Shown here: in pieces, positions 62,901-64,000 of the stretch | Numbering within the stretch: position 1 is the stretch's first letter | Layout of the letters: every line of letters starts with the position of its first letter | Origin: Hymenopus coronatus | Taxonomy: Eukaryota > Arthropoda > Insecta > Mantodea > Hymenopodidae | Assembly (NCBI GenBank): GCA_030762935.1 | Contig: CM060888.1 | Coordinates: 114,649,468 to 114,713,467, forward strand | Length of the DNA: 64,000 nucleotides | Reading direction: 5' to 3' | The notes under the pieces: generated by a model | Database searches by the model: none | What the model was told of the DNA's origin: nothing | Seen by the model: the letters and a program-made list of their open reading frames with translations, nothing else | Program-made: the position numbers and the translations under genes

Positions 62901-63376
62901 GCAAATTTATGGTGGACAAAGAACTACAGTAGTTAAAAGCTCATAACATTTCTCTTAGTTTCTGAATGTATATTGTTTCTTAATATGTGGAGAATGAAAG
63001 CTAGGCTCATTATAATCAACATTAGTTTTATTGCCTAAGGACCATGTGTAACTGCTTGGAAATGACTTAAACTCACCAAATAGCTCATATTTTTGTTCGT
63101 AGTTCTCAGGCAGTGGTCTATTGCATTGATGAGAGCACAGGAGGCTTGGAAGTATCCCACCAAATTGTGCTTTCCAGCAAAGACTACCCGGGATCTCCTG
63201 GTGGAGTGAAAGGTATTCGATGGACACCAGATGGTTGTGCAATGGCTGTGGCGTGGGAACATGGAGGGCTATCTTTATGGAGTACTTTTGGTGCGCTACT
63301 TATGTGTACTCTTGGTTGGGATTATGGGCTTCACGTGGATCTTACACGAAGTAATCCTTTGCTTATACATTGCATG
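17930..63376 (+). CDS. RIC1: RIC1, Rab6 guanine-nucleotide exchange factor subunit (5' part of gene)
   Basis: Ric1 pairs with Rgp1 to activate Rab6 (Ypt6 in yeast) on Golgi membranes, supporting endosome-to-Golgi and intra-Golgi retrograde transport; the fly homologue is Rich. Seven exons with canonical GT-AG sites join in frame (141+108+153+178+134+92+274 nt = 360 codons; phases 0,0,0,1,0,2,0). The protein starts MYFPVGWPKVL, like the vertebrate MYFLSGWPKRL. It then shows the family signatures EWRPDSSMLVVA, GGFAIVLNDGRAAFLT, VNHKYRLIAFG and WEHGGLSLWSTFGALLMCTL, which are WD40 propeller strands. The start has A at -3 and an in-frame stop 8 codons upstream. The family is roughly 1,400 residues, so about three quarters of the protein lies beyond the right edge. 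Confidence 0.95.
18224..18331 (+). CDS. RIC1: RIC1 exon 2
   Basis: Acceptor TTGTTGCAG, then PCVPIVVHQ to EWRPDSSMLVVA (36 codons). Donor GTAAGT, phase 0. Intron 1 is only 153 bp, unlike the multi-kilobase introns that follow. Confidence 0.93.
18332..19326. other. RIC1 intron 2, first part: unassigned
   Basis: AT-rich; no element recognised. Confidence 0.4.
19327..20165 (-). repeat. RepG copy 2
   Basis: Left end CTCTACATGTACTATTATATAGTG..AGAGAAGGTATTG, right end GTCATGTGAATGGGACACATCAGAT. It follows the unit at 45590-46476 throughout. Further partial pieces occur at 20166-20300 (+) and about 20600-20740 (-). Confidence 0.75.
20166..22560. other. RIC1 intron 2: RepG scraps, otherwise unassigned
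   Basis: RepG-like scraps lie at 20166-20300 and 20600-20740. The rest is AT-rich with a poly(T) at 22016-22028. No gene is seen. The frame at 22583-22242 is AT-driven. Confidence 0.4.
22857..23176 (-). repeat. SINE family B, complete copy with 13-bp target duplication
   Basis: SINE body 22870-23163 on the - strand, starting TCGCCCTCCGTGGTGTAATGG. B-box GGGTTCAAACCCGGCGG is intact. TGCAATTAGAGCT occurs on both sides (22857-22869 and 23164-23176). It interrupts the last codons of the Tc1 transposase. It is the best-preserved family B head in the window, and the tRNA-like acceptor arm GCCCTCC/GGAGGA can still be seen. Confidence 0.92.
24108..24398 (-). repeat. SINE family A, full-length copy with 12-bp target duplication
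   Basis: Body 24120-24386 on the - strand. ATAAGGCATAAT flanks it (24108-24119 and 24387-24398). The head GGGGCCGCGCCGTGGCCGAG resembles a Leu/Ser-type tRNA, with A-box TGGCCGAGTGG and B-box GGTTCGATCCC. A central TTTCTCCGGGTACTCCGGTT block follows, and it ends in 24 A (T on the + strand). It is the least diverged copy here and so the most recent. Confidence 0.93.
24620..25316. mobile_element. Fold-back derivative of a mariner element
   Basis: The left arm (about 24620-24796) and right arm (about 25142-25316) are inverted copies of the same transposase C-terminus plus terminal repeat. The right arm reads on the + strand EAGITKLVHRYHKCLNLFGDYVEK-like (quoted in part) and the left arm reads the same on the - strand. 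The middle (about 24800-25140) is one further transposase segment on the - strand, including VMQPGTTINASVYCETLRRL. The ends are TATAAGGGCC and CAGCCCTCATA. The arrangement has two 3' ends and no 5' end. Confidence 0.75.
25317..26000. other. RIC1 intron 2: unassigned
   Basis: AT-rich; no element recognised. TA at 25999-26000 is the target site of the next element. Confidence 0.4.
26001..27272 (+). mobile_element. Mariner element with (TTC)n inside the transposase frame
   Basis: Terminal repeats TAAGGGCCACTAAATAAGTA (left) and the matching right end TACTTATCCAATGACCCTTG (as TATTGAGACA-bearing inverted copies) are flanked by TA. On the + strand, mariner transposase can be followed in broken frames: GDKTWIY-like, WVFPDDQPPIKAKRVRTPGK, then a TTC run, then GQLCSKIRKLTAKWYTEVCL and LRGILFHHDNTSTHT. 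The last carries the second catalytic Asp (HHDN). Stops elsewhere show it is dead. A perfect 13-bp hairpin lies at 26218-26248. Confidence 0.88.
26741..26807. repeat. (TTC)n microsatellite within mariner
   Basis: About 22 TTC units coding for a poly-Phe tract after GVFF of the transposase, where the family has a short GVFF-like beta strand. Confidence 0.95.
27275..28067. other. RIC1 intron 2: unassigned
   Basis: AT-rich. The open frame at 27555-27893 lacks any recognisable domain. Confidence 0.4.
28068..28335 (+). repeat. SINE family D copy
   Basis: B-box GGTTCGATTCCTGG at about 28094, then GGGGCAGGGAC, TTCCCTATCCCCCACAGAGCC and a tail rich in A with G interruptions (28310-28335). It resembles - strand copies at 43695-43905 and 60525-60790 in the CTATCCC(C)CACAGAG(C/T) block and the AGTGGAAAGCCCC(T/C)GATAT-like block. 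Confidence 0.65.
28336..29190. other. RIC1 intron 2, last part: unassigned
   Basis: Contains the 28643-28705 block shared with 361-425. No gene is seen. It ends with the exon 3 acceptor GTTTTTTCAG. Confidence 0.4.
29191..29343 (+). CDS. RIC1: RIC1 exon 3
   Basis: 51 codons, TSGGYLLMYRLGV to VIPPLTLTL. Donor GTAAGT, phase 0. GGYLLMY matches the NGYILFF strand of vertebrate RIC1. Confidence 0.93.
29460..29516. repeat. Perfect 26-bp hairpin in intron 3
   Basis: Arm 29460-29485 (ACCAAGCACATAGTAGCTAG...) and its exact reverse complement 29491-29516 surround the loop ATGCA. It lies 117 bp after exon 3. No similar sequence was noticed elsewhere in the window. Confidence 0.9.
29598..29757 (+). repeat. 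RepG copy 3, right-end fragment
   Basis: Starts within CCTTTTTCTAAAAAT and runs to TCTAGAGAAGCTAAAAA. Only the last about 160 bp of the unit are present, followed by an A run. Confidence 0.7.
30140..31016 (-). mobile_element. DDE transposon fragment related to 38260-39110
   Basis: The right end, AATTCTGGGACATCCTG (to about 31016), is the terminal repeat shared with 36096-37966. The - strand has transposase scraps. NIWASIIGDHPI lies near 30590. VAWPARLPNLNPLDFYF near 30415 carries a D of the catalytic region, and AAEEIRNYPRVFTRVQV follows. Stops interrupt it. Confidence 0.75.
31017..32084. other. RIC1 intron 3: unassigned
   Basis: AT-rich; no element recognised. Confidence 0.4.
32085..33800. 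repeat. RepG copies 4-6 in inverted composite
   Basis: Three RepG segments abut. 32085-32516 is on the - strand (right-end part). 32517-33396 is on the + strand (near full length, starting TCTGATGTGTTCCATTCACA and ending TATACACTATGTACATAGC with a CTTCTCTATA..TATAGAGAA stem). 33397-33800 is on the - strand (left-end part, ending GTGAAACACATCAGAC). A poly(T) of about 32 lies at 32231-32262. The block ends about 25 bp before RIC1 exon 4. Confidence 0.8.
33826..34003 (+). CDS. RIC1: RIC1 exon 4
   Basis: Acceptor TTGCTTTTCAG; DKELGIEGGITSMV to CIDQQVSK plus one base (phase 1). Donor GTAAGA. The LMLATTRGHVFRYRWDG strand matches vertebrate LLVATSDGLLHLIHWEG. Confidence 0.93.
34004..35336. other. 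RIC1 intron 4, first part: fold-back element, otherwise unassigned
   Basis: Apart from the inverted structure at 34760-34903, no element was recognised. Confidence 0.4.
34760..34903. repeat. Nested inverted repeat
   Basis: Three perfect arm pairs nest: 34760-34776 with 34887-34903 (17 bp), 34782-34797 with 34866-34881 (16 bp), and 34798-34814 with 34818-34834 (17 bp, loop AAA). A 31-base bulge (34835-34865) lies on one side only. Confidence 0.85.
35337..35617 (+). repeat. SINE family B copy, diverged
   Basis: TCCTCCGTGGTCTAGGGATA head, B-box GGGTTCAAACCTGG, body ATTAAAACCGTTGGTCCCAT and AAAGAACCTCACACCTGATA, end CTCCATAAATAAAG. More decayed than 10023-10280. Confidence 0.8.
35618..36090. 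other. RIC1 intron 4: unassigned, with one protein-like frame
   Basis: The + strand frame at 35679-35876 (65 codons) is hydrophilic and Glu/Thr-rich and continues loosely after its stop. It may be a remnant of a LINE ORF1, but no motif proves this. Confidence 0.3.
36096..37966. mobile_element. DNA transposon remnant with TIRs and TA target site
   Basis: Left end CAGGTGTCCCAGAATTCAAC and right end (inverted) CAGGTTGTCCCAGAATTTGA are imperfect terminal repeats that continue into CACAAATTGG(C/T)AGG, with TA on both sides. No transposase frame is left. It shares its ends with 30140-31016. Around 37470-37560 it shares a GGGGTATGGAGAAGTGTA block with 30718-30740. Confidence 0.7.
38260..39110 (+). 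pseudogene. DDE transposase remnant
   Basis: The + strand shows, in several frames, a transposase of the same kind as 30140-31016. Visible pieces are LYQQRFPFRTFPT (N-terminal region), then NPMGFQHLGWYIW, and HNGTPVHLAHHV-like codons (second catalytic Asp replaced by Asn or lost). PGLTQ with ISFMG lies where the SPDL.PLDFFLW box is expected. Stops and frameshifts abound. Confidence 0.65.
39111..39990. other. RIC1 intron 4: unassigned
   Basis: The + strand frame at 39220-39438 (72 codons, Gln/Asn/Thr-rich) has no known motif. Nothing else was noted. Confidence 0.35.
39991..40390 (+). pseudogene. LINE endonuclease fragment
   Basis: The + strand, in shifting frames, reads CVAMVEAWLKEDYIEIRDYN and then RFFVRKDLNKRIKPGLGIK. 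These fit the start of an APE-type LINE endonuclease (the ETWL motif and a later FxVRKD strand). Truncated and frameshifted; no reverse transcriptase follows. Confidence 0.5.
40740..42725 (+). repeat. RepG copy 7, interrupted by a mariner
   Basis: Left half 40740-41099 and right half 42237-42725 are one RepG unit split by the element at 41100-42236. The right half ends AATACAATACCTATGTGC-ATTGTACATAA. Confidence 0.8.
41100..42236 (-). mobile_element. Mariner element inserted in RepG
   Basis: TIRs CAAGGATTATCTCAAAAGTA (left) and, inverted from the right, CAAGGGATGTCTCAAAAGTT continue to TTACACTATTTTTT. TA lies on both sides (41098-41099 and 42237-42238). Length 1,137 bp, close to an intact mariner. 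On the - strand, decayed transposase shows KVKVVESAGKVMATIFWDSK, which includes the first catalytic Asp in WDS, then GVLLADYLP. Stops show it is inactive. Confidence 0.88.
42978..43007. repeat. (ATT)n next to the exon 5 acceptor
   Basis: About nine ATT units directly precede TTTTGTTACAG, the exon 5 acceptor, so part of the polypyrimidine region is a microsatellite. Confidence 0.9.
43015..43148 (+). CDS. RIC1: RIC1 exon 5
   Basis: Two bases complete an Ala codon, then IPILESNTYIVDIEY to SSLRFDPN. Donor GTAAGT, phase 0. GGFAIVLNDGRAAFLT matches vertebrate DGFAVVFNDGKVGFIT. Confidence 0.94.
43172..43417. mobile_element. Palindromic insertion with 13-bp target duplication (Penelope-like candidate)
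   Basis: AGCTATAAACTCA at 43172-43184 and 43405-43417 flanks a 220-bp insert. The insert holds a perfect inverted repeat, arms 43217-43308 and 43314-43405 (92 bp each, no mismatch), with loop TCAGT. Read on the + strand in the right arm, CTGAAGA (43319-43325), a 7-bp stem (GAGGAAG/CTTCTTC) and GAAAC (43346-43350) follow the order of a hammerhead ribozyme core. CACC (43315-43318) can pair with GGTG (43354-43357). The left arm carries the same motif on the - strand. Penelope-like elements are known to carry hammerhead motifs in their terminal repeats, so this may be a pair of such ends without any coding part. Confidence 0.7.
43660..43691. repeat. (AT)n and poly(T) tract
   Basis: About 11 AT units followed by a T run, at the tail end of the neighbouring SINE family D copy (tail on its - strand). 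Confidence 0.85.
43692..44095 (-). repeat. SINE family D copy
   Basis: On the - strand, a head is readable near 44090-44010 (GTTTCCATGGTAGCTCTATTGG, then a B-box-like GGTTCAAATCCCAG). A body with CTATCCCCACAGAGTCTGGA and a tail before the AT run follow. The two parts may be separated by a small insertion around 43905-43980. Confidence 0.55.
44096..45589. other. RIC1 intron 5: unassigned
   Basis: AT-rich; no gene or element recognised. Confidence 0.4.
45590..46476 (-). repeat. RepG copy 8, near full-length single unit
   Basis: Left end CTTTCTCTACATTATGTATA...TATAGAGAAGG (a stem), right end GTCATGTGAATGGAACACAT. At about 880 bp it is the cleanest unit and the best reference for the family. 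No open frame of note. Confidence 0.8.
46500..47000 (-). pseudogene. Possible LINE ORF1 coiled-coil fragment
   Basis: On the - strand, KNNLQQIIKETKEDMRKSIL followed by GIKRDIDAIREE reads as a charged coiled coil of the kind found in LINE ORF1 proteins. Frames are broken. No zinc knuckle was found, so this is tentative. Confidence 0.35.
47001..47441. other. RIC1 intron 5, last part: unassigned
   Basis: AT-rich; nothing recognised. Confidence 0.4.
47442..47465 (+). CDS. RIC1: Candidate 24-nt in-frame microexon of RIC1
   Basis: ATGAGCAG precedes and GTGAGG follows a 24-base segment that would add IPRTEDEM between exon 5 (ends FDPN, phase 0) and exon 6 (starts QVQGIW, phase 0). The upstream 40 bases are T-rich. 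It would lengthen a loop between propeller strands. No sequence evidence proves that it is used. Confidence 0.3.
47661..47752 (+). CDS. RIC1: RIC1 exon 6
   Basis: Acceptor TTCATTTTCAG; QVQGIWAPNIDDATC to KYRLIAFGRQ plus two bases (phase 2). Donor GTAAGT. Matches vertebrate LHGVWPQ and NNKYRLMAFG. Confidence 0.94.
47753..48189. other. RIC1 intron 6, first part: unassigned
   Basis: No element is clearly visible before the LINE. A 5' extension of that LINE into this part cannot be excluded. Confidence 0.35.
48190..51730 (+). mobile_element. Non-LTR retrotransposon (LINE) with endonuclease and reverse transcriptase, decayed
   Basis: The + strand shows an APE-type endonuclease: TEHWLREDRLKLA near 48240, IICGDFNIDLDS near 48815-48850 (GDFN catalytic motif), and a SDHN-type box near 49010. 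The reverse transcriptase follows: EKEISAIFLELSKAFDVIDH at about 50080-50140, where the first catalytic Asp is in the FDVIDH box. FVRYGIIFWG-like C-terminal codons lie near 50760. The 3' end has AATAAA at 51516-51521 and ends GGATGAATAAAATATCTATC. Frameshifts are frequent. A SINE is inserted at 48498-48796. Confidence 0.85.
48486..48808 (+). repeat. SINE family B copy inside the LINE, 12-bp target duplication
   Basis: Body 48498-48796 starts GTCGCCCTCCGTGGTGTAAT, with B-box GGGTTCAAACCTGGTGG. TTATTAATAGTA occurs at 48486-48497 and 48797-48808. It sits in the endonuclease region, so it postdates that LINE. Confidence 0.9.
51731..51962 (-). repeat. SINE family B copy, diverged
   Basis: On the - strand it has GCCCCATGGTGTAGTGG at the head, then AAAGGAAGCC- and AACCTCTGAG-type family blocks and ATAGAATGGGACGTTGAGAA at the end. 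The B-box is poor. Confidence 0.75.
51963..52320 (-). pseudogene. LINE C-terminal zinc-finger-like fragment
   Basis: The - strand frame 52293-52060 is charged. After it, QCPICGDSEDTKH (near 52000) has the CxxC...H layout seen at the C-terminus of several LINE ORF2 proteins. It may be the tail of the LINE at 53900-56300, separated by the 52320-53890 insert. Confidence 0.45.
52400..53470 (-). pseudogene. LINE reverse transcriptase C-terminal half, decayed
   Basis: On the - strand, HSVPQGFVLGPLLFLVYVND (near 53440-53380) is RT motif GxPQGxxLGPLLF. NNWFESNKIHITLKKKANYI and FLGLMIDRNMNGKHHIDYI (53261-53007) are the strands after the catalytic site. NSLPSSIKEL with the SELKRYC tail lies at 52688-52497. 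The YADD box is lost at about 53300. It looks 5'-truncated at the palindrome cluster. Confidence 0.75.
53486..53891. mobile_element. Direct and inverted repeat cluster with hammerhead-like core
   Basis: A unit of about 147 bp (from TATAATTGTATAATTTTGAAGC) occurs at about 53486-53632 and again from 53633. The second copy's right part forms a palindrome with 53795-53891: arms of about 95 bp, few mismatches, 11-base centre ACAGTAGTGGC. The shared segment on its - strand reads CTGAGGA, a short GCG..CGC stem and GAAAC (on the + strand at 53802-53830). This again has the order of a hammerhead core. Fit is poorer than at 43172-43417. Confidence 0.6.
53900..56300 (-). mobile_element. Second LINE (endonuclease plus reverse transcriptase), decayed
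   Basis: On the - strand, endonuclease-like codons occur near 56290-56050 (VGDFN-type strand, then RHSKHKTADRGCGKVIEFA). RT is clearest at 55088-54756: NWEKAITHPIHKG, NSNHGVTLLSNIGKIFTGIL and FQKGFRRGK. After a frameshift come NLYIEDILTEIGKGN and LLFADDLVVGSITTKGLKQS near 54490-54430. The polymerase box FADD is kept there. Many stops. Type is probably close to RTE/CR1-like LINEs but cannot be fixed. Confidence 0.75.
56301..57430. other. RIC1 intron 6: unassigned plus (TG)n
   Basis: Contains (TG)n at 56935-56986 with a GGGT-rich continuation to about 57050. Nothing else was recognised. The HTHTHT-type frames come from the repeat. Confidence 0.5.
57431..57930 (+). mobile_element. Mariner-family fragment, transposase N-terminal part
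   Basis: The + strand frame 57518-57862 carries the DNA-binding part: KQSAVIEFLTSESVAPKGIY, QALYGDCIDVCTV and INEFHRDKVDTLTRNDHCIT. After a stop it continues with SKECVGYIID. These match the tandem helix-turn-helix and linker of a mariner transposase. The catalytic part is missing. Confidence 0.75.
57931..59950. other. RIC1 intron 6: unassigned
   Basis: No element recognised. A GC-richer patch at 58795-58990 stands out but gives no reading frame or motif I can support. Confidence 0.35.
59955..60170 (+). repeat. SINE family C copy
   Basis: Head CTGCCTGGGTAGCATAAGGG (A-box-like) and B-box-like GAGTTCTAATCTCG, then GAAGATGAATGTCTAGTAAC and CATGAACCCCGAAATCATTTG. The most complete head of this family in the window. 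Confidence 0.72.
60525..60790 (-). repeat. SINE family D copy
   Basis: On the - strand it starts CTGCCTCTGTAGTCGAGTGG (A-box-like). A weak B-box (GGTTTCAGATTTGAG) and the TTCCACAGAATCAGAAGG block follow. A shorter, diverged piece of the same family is at about 61000-61130. Confidence 0.6.
61131..61729. other. RIC1 intron 6: unassigned
   Basis: T runs at 61374-61395; otherwise nothing recognised. Confidence 0.4.
61732..62720 (-). mobile_element. Tc1/mariner-superfamily transposon with intact TIRs
   Basis: TIRs CACAGTACTGCCATAAGTTC (left) and, inverted from the right, CACAATACTGCCATAAGTTC continue to TGTCAGTA, with one mismatch in 28. TA on both sides (61730-61731 and 62721-62722). Length 989 bp. 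The - strand N-terminus is readable at 62592-62368: KRTKEIFLALKPLGINERFI and FQTIARLKEMGATNDHVRSD, a helix-turn-helix typical of the superfamily. The C-terminal half (about 62100-61840) is a wreck and the middle is shortened, so it is non-autonomous. Confidence 0.85.
62723..63102. other. RIC1 intron 6, last part
   Basis: Unassigned, ending in the exon 7 acceptor TTTTTGTTCGTAG. A second AG (TTCTCAG, 63109) lies 7 bases further but would break the frame. Confidence 0.5.
63103..63376 (+). CDS. RIC1: RIC1 exon 7
   Basis: One base completes an Asn codon, then SQAVVYCIDESTGGLEV to TRSNPLLIHCM. Donor GTAGGT, phase 0. The acceptor at 63102 is required by phase 2 from exon 6; it gives FGRQNSQAVVYCIDESTG, collinear with vertebrate FGCVSGSVQVYTIDNSTG. 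WEHGGLSLWSTFGA is the family signature. Confidence 0.94.
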
Positions 63377-64000
63377 GTAGGTACTATTATTCAATATTAA
63401 CACAGTCTTATTATTTTAGTTTTAGGAAATTTTCTCTCAGTGCTTAGAGCATCATTGAACAGAAATTGGAAAAAATTCATACAGTCAAATATAGCCAAAT
63501 ACATGGTACTCAAAGGAAAGAGCATGAATAACACAATTTTGACTTTGAAAAAAAAATCAATATCTTAATTAAGGTATTTATGACCCTTTCATTGCAAAAT
63601 CTTCAGCTATTCAGCAATCTTTGTCAAACTTTTACTTATTCACAAGGGAATCAATACTAAGTGTTCTGTGAGCATAAAGTGAACTAAACGTTTTAATGGC
63701 ATACATATATTGATTTTTTCAAAAAATCCTAAATTGTGATGAATTTTGGTAAACCTGTTTTCATTGGTTTGAGATGTTCTTAAATTTGTGTAAAATGCTC
63801 TGAACCTCAAAAAGTTATGCAATGTACATTTGGAAGTTTAAAAATTTGTTTTTCTTTCATATAGGGTGTTTTTTTTTTCTTCCAGTGTTTCAATTTATTG
63901 TGTACATTTTTGCTATTTTCTAAAGTTTTTTTGCTGCATTTTATTTCCTTTAATTAGATATAAGATGCTACGTGATGGGTCTATTATTTTTGAAAAAAAA
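63377..64000. other. RIC1 intron 7 (start)
   Basis: No exon or element recognised. It runs to the window edge. Confidence 0.45.

Noticed and set aside
63103..63110. Use of the second AG (TTCTCAG) as exon 7 acceptor
   Set aside because: It would shift the frame after exon 6 (phase 2); the upstream TAG acceptor keeps the frame and the family alignment.

Overview
This is a eukaryotic, AT-rich, intron-dominated window, most likely from an arthropod and probably an insect with a large, transposon-rich genome. There are no operons and no bacterial features. The order or species cannot be fixed from the sequence alone.

One host gene is secure: the 5' part of RIC1 on the + strand, which encodes the WD40-containing subunit of the Ric1-Rgp1 exchange factor for Rab6. 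Seven coding exons join in frame into 360 codons: 17930-18070, 18224-18331, 29191-29343, 33826-34003, 43015-43148, 47661-47752 and 63103-63376. The gene runs off the right edge. Introns 2 to 6 are about 10.9, 4.5, 9.0, 4.5 and 15.4 kb. They are large because they are packed with mobile elements, many nested inside one another.

Layout. 1-2200: mostly unassigned, with a possible orphan terminal exon (456-652). 2200-7281: a decayed Ty3/gypsy retrotransposon on the - strand, split inside its protease by a LINE ORF1-type element (4584-6382) that has an 11-bp target duplication. 7282-17900: mariner, SINE and satellite-like debris plus a large trinucleotide repeat. 17930-64000: RIC1 with its introns. 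Intron 2 holds a Tc1 element carrying two SINEs, a fold-back mariner derivative, and a mariner with a TTC expansion inside its reading frame. Intron 3 holds a hairpin and an inverted composite of a dispersed repeat called RepG here, which ends about 25 bp before exon 4. Intron 4 holds two related DD(E/D) transposons and a mariner inserted in RepG. Intron 5 starts with a perfect 92-bp-arm palindrome flanked by a 13-bp duplication and carrying a hammerhead-ribozyme-like core. Intron 6 holds three or four LINE remnants, a second palindrome cluster, SINEs and a TIR transposon.

At least four tRNA-derived SINE families (A-D here) and one unclassified dispersed repeat (RepG, at least eight loci) recur. 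The less ordinary signals are the two ribozyme-like palindromes, RepG, and a possible 24-nt in-frame microexon between exons 5 and 6. Family assignments come from motif reading without database searches, so element names are at superfamily level. Boundaries are exact only where a target duplication or terminal repeat is quoted.
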